Below, piece by piece: positions 1-8,416 of a stretch of DNA of 47,554 nt. A program made the position numbers and the translations under genes. Each line of letters starts with the position of its first letter. The first letter of the stretch is position 1. Location: assembly GCA_944322335.1 (NCBI GenBank), contig CALUOU010000012.1, forward strand, positions 1-47,554, given 5' to 3'. The notes beneath the pieces are model-generated. The model ran no database searches, was not told the origin of the DNA, and was given only the letters and a program-made list of their open reading frames with translations. Source of the stretch: an uncultured Bacteroides sp. Its GTDB lineage: Bacteria; Bacteroidota; Bacteroidia; Bacteroidales; Bacteroidaceae.

Positions 1-99
1 CGTTTCATGCCTTAAAGCTACTAATTTTTCTGCAATACACCAAATTTCTTTCTTGCTGAGTTTTGCAGAGGTCTCATGAAAGGATTTTTGCAAGAAAAA
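1..99 (-). pseudogene. possible coding fragment running off the left edge
   Basis: Read on the minus strand, one frame is open from near position 100 to the window edge and gives a peptide that looks protein-like, with segments TSAKLSKKEIW and IAEKLVALRHE. There is no ATG before it, and it abuts the end of the repeat element at 101. It could be the stump of a gene cut by that element, or chance. I do not recognise a family. A longer overlapping frame that crosses the repeat gives a low-complexity peptide and is not favoured. Confidence 0.2.
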
Positions 100-100
100 G

Positions 101-315
101 TAGGGTCAGTCCGAAAAGTCGGTTGCAAGGTAGGTGGAAGAAGTAGGTTGATCATCGGGACAAAATCCTGTCCGGGCTTTTTTTCAGCAGCATAGGTTAC
201 TTGCCAAAGTATTATTGCTGCGTTGGCCATTTTATCTTGCTTCGATGGCCAAGTATTATTGCTGCGTTGGCCAAGTATCCAATAATGCCTTGCAACCGGG
301 TTTTCGGACTGATCC
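101..315 (-). repeat. MITE-like dispersed repeat, copy 1
   Basis: A 215-bp non-coding element whose homologue lies in opposite orientation at 34039-34250; most positions match when one is reverse-complemented. Its ends are imperfect inverted repeats of about 31 bp (26 of 31 positions pair), sharing cores TCAGTCCGAAAA and CGGTTGCAAGG. Internally there are three tandem units built on TGGCCAACGCAGCAA (one reads TGGCCATCGAAGCAA). No transposase is encoded. The short frame through it codes nothing recognisable. No clear target duplication flanks this copy. Confidence 0.75.
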
Positions 316-351
316 GTTTTTCGAATGAACCCACTAGTTTGGTATGGCTGC

Positions 352-387
352 AAAAAAAGGCGGAGCCTTCGTAGGCTCTGCCTTTTT
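352..387 (-). terminator. terminator of ftnA
   Basis: A hairpin with arms AAGGCGGAGCC and GGCTCTGCCTT, a six-base TTCGTA loop and A/T runs on both sides, starting about 28 bases past the ferritin stop codon. The flanking A and T runs would let it work in either direction. Confidence 0.8.
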
Positions 388-415
388 AATCATTCATAAA
401 GTTAAAAAACAAATC

Positions 416-898
416 TCATTTACGCTCGGCCAATTTGGCATCTACAAAGAAGATGCCGGCTGTTCCCGCTTTCTTCAACATGTCAACGATGCCGGCTGCT
501 GTAGCTTCCTCTTCCACTTGTTCGCGTACAAATCCCCACAGGAAATCCTGAGTAGCCTTGTCCTTCTCAGCAGAAGCCACATCGACCAGATCATCTATCA
601 TCTTGGAAACACGGCATTCATGCTCATATACCTGCGTGAATACTTCGAGTGGTGTCCCGAACTCATTGGGCACAACGTCCACCTTGTCCAACCGGGCTTT
701 TCCTCCACGTTTGATGACGTAGGAAGCCAGCTCGCAAGCATGTCCGTTTTCTTCGTATGATTGTTTCTTCAGCCAAGATGCCATTCCGCAATAACCTTCA
801 GCTTCCATATAGAAAGACATAGCCAGATACAGGTTTGAAGACCACATTTCAGCTGCAATCTGTTCATTGATCGCATTTTGTAACTTTTCTGTTATCAT
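416..898 (-). CDS. ftnA: non-haem ferritin
   Basis: Cytoplasmic iron-storage protein: it oxidises Fe(II) at a di-iron site and stores ferric mineral inside a 24-subunit shell. The 160-residue length is close to the usual bacterial FtnA (about 165). The ferroxidase ligands are all visible and fall at the E. coli FtnA numbering: E17, E50, H53 (in EENGH), E94, Q127 and E130. No haem-binding methionine of the bacterioferritin type is evident. It is monocistronic, with its own -7 element upstream and a hairpin terminator downstream. In anaerobic gut Bacteroides ferritin is linked to oxidative stress and iron; no Fur box was identified here. Confidence 0.96.
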   Translation of the reverse strand: MITEKLQNAINEQIAAEMWSSNLYLAMSFYMEAEGYCGMASWLKKQSYEENGHACELASYVIKRGGKARLDKVDVVPNEFGTPLEVFTQVYEHECRVSKMIDDLVDVASAEKDKATQDFLWGFVREQVEEEATAAGIVDMLKKAGTAGIFFVDAKLAERK

Positions 899-927
899 AT
901 TCGTATGCTTTAAAATTAAACATCACG

Positions 928-935
928 CAAAAGTA
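928..935 (-). promoter_or_regulatory. Bacteroidetes -7 promoter element for ftnA
   Basis: TACTTTTG on the minus strand matches TAnnTTTG, about 30 bases before the ferritin ATG. No TTTG -33 element sits at the standard spacing. Confidence 0.55.
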
Positions 936-998
936 GCGATAAGTCGCCTACTCTGTACTTTTAATAACATTTTTTAAGCAAATTCAGACAAAAGAGCC

Positions 999-2159
999 TC
1001 ACACCAGTTCATCGGATATGTAGCCGACTGGCAGCTCACGGCAATTATATCCTGAGGCCATGATCTCACCGTATGCGCCGGCAGAGCGGATGGCTATCAG
1101 GTCTCCCCGGCTGACACGGTTCAGGTCGATGGCCTTGCCGAACACATCGGAAGACTCACAGATAGGGCCTACAATGTCGTAGGTATCCGTCTCCTCCTCC
1201 GAAGTCAGATTCTCTATCTTATGGTATGCCTGATAGAGAGCCGGGCGGATCAAATCTGTCATGCCCGCATCGAGAATGGCGAACCGTTTCCTAGTGCCTT
1301 GTTTCACATAAAGCACACGGGAAATCAGAGAGCCGCATTGTCCTACCACCGAACGTCCCAACTCGAAATGCAAGCTTTGGTAGGAGCGCAACTTCAAGGA
1401 GTTGTCGTAGGTCTCAAAGTAATGCCCGAAGTCAGGGATGGGCTGACGGTTAGGATGCGCATAATCTATGCCCAATCCTCCTCCCACATTGATGTAAGGA
1501 ATGCGGATGCGGCGTGCTTCCAGCTTATCCTGCAGCTCGTTCACCCGGTTACACAAGGCCACAAAATCACCCATGTCCATGATTTGTGAACCGATATGAA
1601 AGTGAAGGCCAACAAACCTCACATGCTCCAATGTAGCGGCAATATCGATCACACGATCCATATCCTCCATGCTGATGCCGAACTTATTCTCAGCCAGTCC
1701 GGTGGTGATGTTAGCATGGGTATGCGCTCCAACATCGGGATTGATACGGAAAGCCACATCGGCCACTTTTCCTTTGGCACTCGCAAGCCGGTTTATCACT
1801 TCCAGTTCGGGAATGGACTCGACATTAAAACAAAAGATGCCGTAATCCAAGGCGAGATCGATCTCCCAGTCAGCCTTTCCCACTCCAGCAAAAACGATTT
1901 TATCCGCAGGGAAACCTGCCTTGACGGCCGCCTTGATCTCTCCTCCGCTCACGCAATCCGCACCCAATCCGCTCTCCCGAATGATAGACAACACCTTCGG
2001 ATTGGCATTCGCCTTGACGGCATAGTGTACGAAGTAGTTCTCATACTTGGCTGTTTCCATGCGGATGCAAGCCAAGGTGTCACGCAAGACTTTTGTATCG
2101 TAATAATAAAAAGGAGTGCGCAACTTTTGAAATTGGTCAATAGGAAATATACCTTTCAT
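999..2159 (-). CDS. lysA: diaminopimelate decarboxylase
   Basis: Last step of lysine synthesis: PLP-dependent decarboxylation of meso-diaminopimelate. The protein has 386 residues from the chosen start. Visible signatures are the PLP lysine in HYAVKANAN (K49), the HIGSQI loop, the glycine-rich GGGLGIDY, the CESSDVFG motif that contributes an active-site cysteine, and GAYGEIMASGYN near the C-terminus. The frame opens 13 codons earlier at 2198, inside lysC, with a basic leader; the start at 2159 is preferred because GGAGGAGA lies just before it and it begins 13 bases after the lysC stop. It is the last gene of the block, co-transcribed with lysC. Confidence 0.96.
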   Translation of the reverse strand: MKGIFPIDQFQKLRTPFYYYDTKVLRDTLACIRMETAKYENYFVHYAVKANANPKVLSIIRESGLGADCVSGGEIKAAVKAGFPADKIVFAGVGKADWEIDLALDYGIFCFNVESIPELEVINRLASAKGKVADVAFRINPDVGAHTHANITTGLAENKFGISMEDMDRVIDIAATLEHVRFVGLHFHIGSQIMDMGDFVALCNRVNELQDKLEARRIRIPYINVGGGLGIDYAHPNRQPIPDFGHYFETYDNSLKLRSYQSLHFELGRSVVGQCGSLISRVLYVKQGTRKRFAILDAGMTDLIRPALYQAYHKIENLTSEEETDTYDIVGPICESSDVFGKAIDLNRVSRGDLIAIRSAGAYGEIMASGYNCRELPVGYISDELV

Positions 2160-2172
2160 TCTCCTCCGTCGC

Positions 2173-3492
2173 TTAGCTTTCTTTAAACAGAGCGTCACTC
2201 AAAGACTGCAAAGCCCGCTTCTTGTCACACTCGCGGATGAGGAAGGAAATGTTATAGTTGCTTCCTCCGAAAGAAATCATACGCACAGGGATGTCCCGCA
2301 TGGCATCCAGGGCTTTTGCCTCGAAACCGACGTTTTCCCACTCCAAGTCTCCCACCACACAGACAATGCACATATCCCTGTCCACAGTGACGGTACCATA
2401 TTTCTTCAGGTCGTCCAAAATCTCGTTCAGGTGTTTGGTGTTGTCAACAGACACAGAGACTCCCACCTCCGAGGTGCAAATCATGTCGATAGAAGTCTGA
2501 TAGCTCTCAAAGATTTCAAAGACCTTCCTCAGGAAACCGTAAGCAAGGAGCATACGGCTTGACTTGATCTTGATAGCAGTAATGTTGTCCTTAGCGGCCA
2601 CGGCCTTGATCTTGCCTTTCTCAGTGTCATTGGAGATCAGGGTGCCAGGCGCACTGGGATCCATTGTGTTGAGCAGACGGACAGGAATGTTGGCGTACTT
2701 GGCGGGCTGGACACAGGTGGGGTGCAAGATTTTCGCACCGAAATAAGCCAGCTCTGCAGCTTCCTCAAATTGCAAATGACGCACGGGAGCCGTATGATCC
2801 ACGATGCGCGGATCATTGTTGTGCATGCCGTCAATGTCTGTCCATATCTGGATTTCAGAAGCCTTGATGGCTGCCCCGATAAGGGATGCCGTATAATCGC
2901 TTCCGCCCCGTTGCAGGTTGTCTATCTCCCCATAGGCATTCCGGCAGATGAAGCCTTGCGTGATATAGATGTCGGCATCGGAATGCAAATCCAGCTGGGT
3001 CTGAAGTTTTTCTTTGATGTAGACCGGATCCGGCTCAGCGTTCTTGTCGGTACGCATGAAATCCAAAGCCGGAAGAAGAATAGAATTGACACCACACTCC
3101 TGCAGGTAATAGTTCATCATGCCTGTAGAAATCAGCTCGCCCTGAGCCAATATCACTTTTTCTTCAAACAAGGTAAACAGATCCTTGGTGTAGGAACGGA
3201 TGCAGTCAAAATGAGACTTGATCAGTTCCAATCCTTTCTGCTTATATTCAGGAGTGGAATACAGCTCACCGACATGACGACGGTAAAGTGTTTCCAGTTT
3301 ATTGATGATTTCATTGGCTCCCTCCGGATTCTTTTTATAAAGGTAATCCGAGATCTCCACCAATGTGTTTGTTGTGCCCGACATGGCAGATAGAACCACA
3401 ATCTTACGTTCGCCATCGGTAATCAATTTGGCCACTTCCTTCATCCGTTGCGCCGAACCTACCGAAGTTCCTCCAAACTTTAAAACTTTCAT
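2173..3492 (-). CDS. lysC: aspartate kinase
   Basis: Monofunctional aspartokinase, phosphorylating L-aspartate at the entry to the lysine/DAP, threonine and methionine branches. The 439 residues hold the N-terminal kinase motif KFGGTSVG, the central QRGGSDYTASL motif and a C-terminal pair of ACT-type regulatory segments (about residues 300-439). There is no fused homoserine dehydrogenase. Position directly upstream of lysA suggests this is the lysine-sensitive isozyme, but that is inference from context. No lysine riboswitch-like leader is visible; the gap to the upstream ABC gene is only 46 bases. Confidence 0.96.
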   Translation of the reverse strand: MKVLKFGGTSVGSAQRMKEVAKLITDGERKIVVLSAMSGTTNTLVEISDYLYKKNPEGANEIINKLETLYRRHVGELYSTPEYKQKGLELIKSHFDCIRSYTKDLFTLFEEKVILAQGELISTGMMNYYLQECGVNSILLPALDFMRTDKNAEPDPVYIKEKLQTQLDLHSDADIYITQGFICRNAYGEIDNLQRGGSDYTASLIGAAIKASEIQIWTDIDGMHNNDPRIVDHTAPVRHLQFEEAAELAYFGAKILHPTCVQPAKYANIPVRLLNTMDPSAPGTLISNDTEKGKIKAVAAKDNITAIKIKSSRMLLAYGFLRKVFEIFESYQTSIDMICTSEVGVSVSVDNTKHLNEILDDLKKYGTVTVDRDMCIVCVVGDLEWENVGFEAKALDAMRDIPVRMISFGGSNYNISFLIRECDKKRALQSLSDALFKES

Positions 3493-3538
3493 TCTTTCTT
3501 ATTTTTCTATTAGTGTTATTAAAATTTATCCCATTCAC

Positions 3539-4231
3539 TTAACCGTTTTCCTTGTCTTCATCAGTGATCTCCCTGAAAGAATGTCCGGCACATCGGCACA
3601 CCCTCCCCGGAAATTCATGCAACCAAAGCTGGTTGTGTGTGGCCATAACCACCAAAGAGCCTTTCCGCGACAGTCCGTGCAACAAGGCTACGATTGTCCG
3701 TCCCATATCCTCGTCCAAATTGCCGGTCGGTTCATCGGCCAAGATAATCTGGGGCTCGTTCAACATGGCACGGGCTATAGCCACACGCTGCTGCTCCCCT
3801 CCCGAAAGCTCGGACGGCCATTTATATCCTTTGTTGGTCATATCCACCAGACTCAACGTCTGATAAATGCGTTCCTTAATGGCTTCCTTGTCTTTCCATC
3901 CGATCGCATAAAGCACAAATGCCAAATTCTCATACACAGTGCGGTCGGTCAGCAACTGAAAATCCTGAAACACGAATCCCATTCTCCGACGCAAACGCGG
4001 AATCTCTCTGCGCTTGATGTGCAGCATGTCATGCTCCAGCACCTCCGCCTCGCCCATACAGACAGGCAACTCTCCGTAGAAAGTCTTCAGCAGGCTGGTT
4101 TTGCCTGACCCTACTTTTCCGATCAGGTAAACAAACTCTCCTTCGCGAAAGTCCAAGCTCACATCGCTCAGCACACACAACTCCTTCTGGCAAACGGATA
4201 CATTCTTATATCGGATCAGAGTCTTGCTCAT
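3539..4231 (-). CDS. ftsE: FtsE-like ABC transporter ATP-binding protein
   Basis: ABC ATPase of the FtsE/LolD class, 230 residues from the preferred start MSKTLIRYKN. Walker A is GKVGSGKTS, the signature is LSGGEQQR and Walker B is IILADEPTG; YENLAFVLYAIGW resembles the segment that contacts an FtsX-type membrane partner. FtsEX controls septal peptidoglycan hydrolases at division. No ftsX or other permease is adjacent; the neighbours are hisIE and lysC, so the partner must be encoded elsewhere. The frame extends to 4276, overlapping hisIE, but those extra residues do not look like the family N-terminus. Confidence 0.85.
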   Translation of the reverse strand: MSKTLIRYKNVSVCQKELCVLSDVSLDFREGEFVYLIGKVGSGKTSLLKTFYGELPVCMGEAEVLEHDMLHIKRREIPRLRRRMGFVFQDFQLLTDRTVYENLAFVLYAIGWKDKEAIKERIYQTLSLVDMTNKGYKWPSELSGGEQQRVAIARAMLNEPQIILADEPTGNLDEDMGRTIVALLHGLSRKGSLVVMATHNQLWLHEFPGRVCRCAGHSFREITDEDKENG

Positions 4232-4260
4232 GACTAATAAAACGGTTCTACAAAATTCCT

Positions 4261-4872
4261 TTAATGTCTCTTCCATGCGGGATCGTGCCGTGCCTGCAAT
4301 TCACGGACGAGATCTTCGATGCGATAGCCTTTGGACGTGAGCAACACGATGAGATGATACAATAAATCCGCTCCTTCATAGATCAACCGCTCATCCGTAC
4401 CGTTGCATGCCTCGATGACCGTTTCCACAGCTTCCTCTCCAACCTTCTGCGCCATTTTGTTGACACCAGCACGAAACAGGCTAGTGGTGTATGAACCTTC
4501 CGGCATTTCCTCATGACGCCTGTCTATGAAGTCCTGCAACTGCTTGAGAAACATTACCGGCTCTTCATTCTTCTCTCCCCAACAAGTATCTGTGCCCGTA
4601 TGGCAGACAGGTCCTTCTGGACACGCCTCAATCAACAAGGTGTCGTGATCGCAATCTTCCTTGACCGCAACCACATGCAGGAAATTCCCGCTTTCCTCTC
4701 CTTTTGTCCACAGCTTTTGCCGGGTGCGACTAAAGAAAGTGACCTTCTTAGTCTCCAACGTCCGATCATATGCTTCTTTATTCATAAAGCCCAACATCAA
4801 TACTTTGGATGTAACCGCATCTTGTATGATAGCCGGGATTAATCCGTTCATTTTATCAAAATCCAATGCCAT
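4261..4872 (-). CDS. hisI: bifunctional phosphoribosyl-AMP cyclohydrolase / phosphoribosyl-ATP pyrophosphatase
   Basis: Fused HisI-HisE enzyme carrying out steps two and three of histidine synthesis. Residues about 1-105 are the cyclohydrolase, with the metal motif DCDHDTLL and the zinc segment PVCHTGTDTCWG. Residues about 110-203 are the all-helical MazG-like pyrophosphatase, with KVGEEAVETVIEA and YEGADLLYHLIVLL. The 203-residue length is normal for the fusion. A 177-base gap with no recognised gene or structure separates it from hisF upstream. Confidence 0.96.
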   Translation of the reverse strand: MALDFDKMNGLIPAIIQDAVTSKVLMLGFMNKEAYDRTLETKKVTFFSRTRQKLWTKGEESGNFLHVVAVKEDCDHDTLLIEACPEGPVCHTGTDTCWGEKNEEPVMFLKQLQDFIDRRHEEMPEGSYTTSLFRAGVNKMAQKVGEEAVETVIEACNGTDERLIYEGADLLYHLIVLLTSKGYRIEDLVRELQARHDPAWKRH

Positions 4873-5049
4873 ATCTATATTTCAGTAACCAATTATATTT
4901 TGTTCATCAAAAAAATCGGGCTTTCATCCCGCCGGAGATGAAGCGACTAAGCCTGCATAGCGATATAAAGCTCATCAACTTACACTTAGCGCACCTTTTG
5001 AGCTCTCATAAAAACTACCGGTTTAATTTCTCAACCCTTCTTAACACAG

Positions 5050-5805
5050 CTATCTCCTTACCTCAATTCCTTGGGCGCAAAGATACGATTTTAAATCGGG
5101 AATTTTAATCTCTCCGAAGTGAAAAACGCTGGCAGCCAACGCAGCGTCCGCTTTTCCCCTCTGAAAAACGTCCCTAAAATGCTCTTTTGCTCCAGCTCCT
5201 CCCGATGCGATAACGGGTATAGCCAAGCGTCCGGCCAGCTCCGCAAGAGCTTCGTTGGCAAATCCATTTTTGACCCCATCGTGGTCCATACTGGTAAACA
5301 ACACCTCTCCCGCTCCCCGATGCTGAGCTTCGAGTGTCCAAGAAAACAGTTCTCTGCCGGTTTCCACCCTTCCACCGTTCAGGTAACATTTCCATCCGCC
5401 TGCGGTTTGTTTGGCATCTACGGCTAACACACACACCTGTGATCCAAAATGCTTGGCAATTTCGTCTATCAGCTCCGGACGGCGGATAGCGGCAGAATTC
5501 ACCGATATTTTATCTGCTCCAGCCTCCAGCAAACGTTCCACATCGCCCAGCTCATGGATGCCTCCCCCCACGGTGAACGGAATGTTGATATTGGCGGCAA
5601 TCCGCTTCACCAGTTCCGTAAAGGTCTTACGCCCCTCAAAACTGGCGGTAATGTCCAAAAACACCAGCTCATCCGCCCCTTGTTCGCTATAGGCACGCGC
5701 CAATTCCACAGGGTCTCCCGCCTGGCGCAAATTCACAAAATTAGTGCCTTTCACGGTTTGCCCGTCTTTAATGTCCAGGCAAGGTATGATTCTTTTTGCT
5801 AACAC
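5050..5805 (-). CDS. hisF: imidazole glycerol phosphate synthase, cyclase subunit
   Basis: TIM-barrel cyclase that, with HisH, converts PRFAR and ammonia to imidazole glycerol phosphate and AICAR. The catalytic aspartates are D11 (IPCLDIKDG) and D130 (VLAVDAKQ), matching the family numbering. The phosphate-binding loops GGGIHELGD and ASGGAG are present. The 251-residue length is typical. It lies 19 bases downstream of hisA. Confidence 0.97.
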   Translation of the reverse strand: MLAKRIIPCLDIKDGQTVKGTNFVNLRQAGDPVELARAYSEQGADELVFLDITASFEGRKTFTELVKRIAANINIPFTVGGGIHELGDVERLLEAGADKISVNSAAIRRPELIDEIAKHFGSQVCVLAVDAKQTAGGWKCYLNGGRVETGRELFSWTLEAQHRGAGEVLFTSMDHDGVKNGFANEALAELAGRLAIPVIASGGAGAKEHFRDVFQRGKADAALAASVFHFGEIKIPDLKSYLCAQGIEVRR

Positions 5806-5824
5806 AAGAAATTCTTTTTTATGG

Positions 5825-6547
5825 TTAAAAACTCCAATTCGCCAATTCCTCTAACGTGATCCGCCCTTCATATAGCGCCTTGCCGAAAATGACTCCCGGC
5901 ACTCCAGCCTCATCCAGCTTTCGGATGTCATCCATGCCGCCCACACCTCCGCTAGCAATCACCTCCAAGGCTTCATGCCGTTGTCCCATAGCTTTGTAAA
6001 GCTCAACGGAAGGTCCCTGCAACATGCCGTCGCGGGCAATGTCGGTGCAAATCACTTTCCGGATTCCCTTCCGCACATAATCGTCCAAGAAGGCATAGAG
6101 ATCGAGAGAACTCTCTTCCTTCCAGCCGTTCACGGCAATCCGTCCGTCTCTCACATCTGCTCCAAGGATGATCCTCTCCGGACCATAGCGCTGAATCCAC
6201 CGACAAAACAGCTCCGGATCTGTCACAGCAATACTCCCACCCGTCACCATCTGCGCTCCGCTCCCGAAAGCAATCGCCAAATCCTCATCGCTCTTCACCC
6301 CTCCTCCAAAATCAATGACGAGAGACGTGTGAGTGGCCAGCCGCTCCAAGACGGGATAATTCACCACATGACGGGAAGCCGCACCGTCCAGATCGACCAC
6401 ATGCAGACGGCGAATCCCCACGTCTTCCAACATCCTCGCCACTTCCAAAGGATTCTCATTATATACCTTCTTGCTGGTATAGTCGCCTTGGGAAAGACGC
6501 ACACATTTTCCATCTATCAGATCTATGGCAGGTATCAATTCTATCAT
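5825..6547 (-). CDS. hisA: phosphoribosylformimino-5-aminoimidazole carboxamide ribotide isomerase
   Basis: TIM-barrel Amadori isomerase converting ProFAR to PRFAR, the fourth step of histidine synthesis. The general acid/base pair is D9 (IPAIDLIDG) and D131 (GADVRDG). DFGGGVKSD and ASGGVGG are the two phosphate-binding loops of the half-barrel repeat it shares with HisF. The 240-residue length is standard. A 121-base gap with no recognised element separates it from hisH. Confidence 0.97.
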   Translation of the reverse strand: MIELIPAIDLIDGKCVRLSQGDYTSKKVYNENPLEVARMLEDVGIRRLHVVDLDGAASRHVVNYPVLERLATHTSLVIDFGGGVKSDEDLAIAFGSGAQMVTGGSIAVTDPELFCRWIQRYGPERIILGADVRDGRIAVNGWKEESSLDLYAFLDDYVRKGIRKVICTDIARDGMLQGPSVELYKAMGQRHEALEVIASGGVGGMDDIRKLDEAGVPGVIFGKALYEGRITLEELANWSF

Positions 6548-6668
6548 AACTCACAATTATATTAAGTTCATATTTATAAAGGCCAAGTTACTTTGAAAAG
6601 CTATAGGCCAACATGTACGCAAGCCCAGCTGGCCTGACACAAAATTTCCTCGGTCGGCTCTTTGACAA

Positions 6669-7262
6669 TCAAGGCAAATCCAAAAAATTCCTCAATATGC
6701 GCTCGCCCACGCTTCCGCTCTTCTCGGGATGGAACTGGGTAGCGTAAAAATTATCCTTTTGCAAAGCCGCACTGAATGGACGGATGTAGTCCGTTACGGC
6801 CGATGTGTAAGGATTAAGAGGCACATAATAGCTATGCACGAAATAGACATACTCCTCTTGCGTGAATCCGGCAAACAAGCCCCCCTTTGGATCCAAAAGT
6901 GTGTTCCATCCCATGTGGGGCACCTTGTCTTCATGGCATCGGGGCACAAAGCGTCTCACATCCGCATCAAAAATGCCCAGACAATCCACATTGCCTTCCT
7001 CAGAATGCCGACAAAGGAGCTGCATGCCCAGACAAATCCCTAAAACGGGCTGAACAAGGCTTTTTATCAGTATGTCCATCCCTGTGGATCTAAGGAAACG
7101 CATCGTGGTCTCCGCCTCTCCCACTCCAGGAAAAATCACCCTGTCCGCCCTGCGCAATGCCGCCTCATCCGAAGTGATCTCCGCCTCTATACCTAAGCGT
7201 CGCAGAGCATAGTCCACCGAACGGATATTTCCAGCATTGTATTTTACGATTGCAACCTCCAT
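6669..7262 (-). CDS. hisH: imidazole glycerol phosphate synthase, glutaminase subunit
   Basis: Class I glutamine amidotransferase that feeds ammonia to HisF. The triad is readable: C77 in LGICLGMQ, and H178 and E180 in QFHPEKSG. The 197-residue length is typical. It starts seven bases after the purU stop codon, so it is very likely translated from the same message. Confidence 0.97.
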   Translation of the reverse strand: MEVAIVKYNAGNIRSVDYALRRLGIEAEITSDEAALRRADRVIFPGVGEAETTMRFLRSTGMDILIKSLVQPVLGICLGMQLLCRHSEEGNVDCLGIFDADVRRFVPRCHEDKVPHMGWNTLLDPKGGLFAGFTQEEYVYFVHSYYVPLNPYTSAVTDYIRPFSAALQKDNFYATQFHPEKSGSVGERILRNFLDLP

Positions 7263-7269
7263 AAATGCC

Positions 7270-8127
7270 TCAATTGAATATCACGGTTTTGTTTTTATAC
7301 GCCAATATCTTGCGCTCAATATGCTTCTGTACGGCACGCGAGAGCACAATTTTCTCCAGATCCTTTCCCTTGTTCACCAAGTCGTCTACGGTGTCCTTAT
7401 GCGTGATGCGCACCACGTCCTGCTCGATGATAGGCCCTGCGTCCAGCTCTGTAGTAACATAATGGCTAGTGGCGCCAATGATCTTCACTCCTCTTGCGAA
7501 TGCGGCATGATAAGGCTTGGCACCCACAAACGCGGGCAAGAAAGAATGATGGATATTGATGATGCGGTTGGGATATTCGTTGATCATTTGCTCAGAAACG
7601 ACCTGCATGTAGCGCGCCAGCACAATGAAGTTCACTCCATGCTTAGCCAGCAGCTCCATTTCCAAACGTTCCTGCTCCAACTTGTTCTCTTTAGTAATGG
7701 GAAACAGATAGAAAGGCACATCGAACCGCCGGGCCACTTGATGCAAATCGGGATGATTGCTTATGATAAGAGGTATCTCTACGTTCCATTCTCCCGCCGT
7801 ATAACGCGCCAGAAGGTCAAACAGACAATGTGACATCTTGGAAACGAAGATCGCCATCCGAGGTTTCTGGTCGGAAAAATAAAGCCGGAAGCTCATTTCA
7901 TACTTCTTGGCATACAAAGTGGCGAAGTAGTCTTCTATTTTCTCCTGCGGAATTAGAAAGTCTTTCAACTCCCATTCGATGCGCATAAAAAAGATGTTTT
8001 CTACATGATCCACATACTGATCCAAATATACAATGTTGCCTTTATTCACCGTGATAAAGTCCGTCACCTCTGCCAAAATGCCAGGCCTGTCAGGACAGTG
8101 AAGTAAAAGTTTGGCCGTTTTCATCAT
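7270..8127 (-). CDS. purU: formyltetrahydrofolate deformylase
   Basis: Hydrolyses 10-formyl-THF to THF and formate, balancing one-carbon units and supplying formate for formate-dependent purine synthesis. An N-terminal ACT domain (about residues 4-80, LLHCPDRPGILAEV) precedes a formyltransferase domain with the HHSFLPAF and GATSHYVTTELDAGPII signatures. Length is 285 residues. It heads the block just before hisH; because the HisF/HisH reaction releases AICAR, a formyl-THF-consuming purine intermediate, the adjacency makes metabolic sense, though that link is inference. Confidence 0.95.
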   Translation of the reverse strand: MMKTAKLLLHCPDRPGILAEVTDFITVNKGNIVYLDQYVDHVENIFFMRIEWELKDFLIPQEKIEDYFATLYAKKYEMSFRLYFSDQKPRMAIFVSKMSHCLFDLLARYTAGEWNVEIPLIISNHPDLHQVARRFDVPFYLFPITKENKLEQERLEMELLAKHGVNFIVLARYMQVVSEQMINEYPNRIINIHHSFLPAFVGAKPYHAAFARGVKIIGATSHYVTTELDAGPIIEQDVVRITHKDTVDDLVNKGKDLEKIVLSRAVQKHIERKILAYKNKTVIFN

Positions 8128-8180
8128 CCTTAAATTATTCTTTTGTTTAGTATTGTTACAATAGTTTCTTATTGAGAGCG

Positions 8181-8188
8181 CAAAATTA
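8181..8188 (-). promoter_or_regulatory. Bacteroidetes -7 element for the purU-his-lys block
   Basis: TAATTTTG on the minus strand, followed by CGC, about 54 bases before the purU ATG. It fits TAnnTTTG. No TTTG at -33 spacing was found. Confidence 0.5.
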
Positions 8189-8367
8189 ACGATTTATTAT
8201 AAAAACACGAAGTTTTGGAACAAAAAGAATAAATAAAAAGGGGAAATAATGAAAAAGAAGAAGATTTTCCCCGCTTGGCATAACAAAGAAGGAGCAAAAT
8301 CCATGAAAAAGCCACGCACACCTGCACAAAAAAGGCAAAGCTTACTTCGTATTTGGAATAAAAATAG

Positions 8368-8375
8368 TATTTTTG
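8368..8375 (+). promoter_or_regulatory. Bacteroidetes -7 element for the 8417 gene
   Basis: TATTTTTG followed by CGC, about 40 bases before the ATG at 8417. It fits TAnnTTTG; the only TTTG upstream is too close (12 bases) to be a standard -33. The 8128-8416 gap contains only this and the divergent purU promoter. Confidence 0.5.
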
Positions 8376-8416
8376 CGCATCCGTTCAATAATCATTGTTA
8401 AAAAAGAAAACTCCAA

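Noticed and set aside
21-353. A 110-codon minus-strand frame through the repeat element
   Set aside because: Most of it is the non-coding repeat, including 22-bp units that shift frame; the homologous copy at 34039 does not keep the same frame. The peptide looks like no known protein.
2160-3538. Lysine riboswitch or attenuator for lysC-lysA
   Set aside because: Gaps before lysC (46 bases) and lysA (13 bases) are too short for one and no leader peptide was seen.
4873-5049. Small RNA or hidden gene between hisF and hisIE
   Set aside because: Only a four-base hairpin and no promoter or terminator could be found; no frame longer than noise fits.
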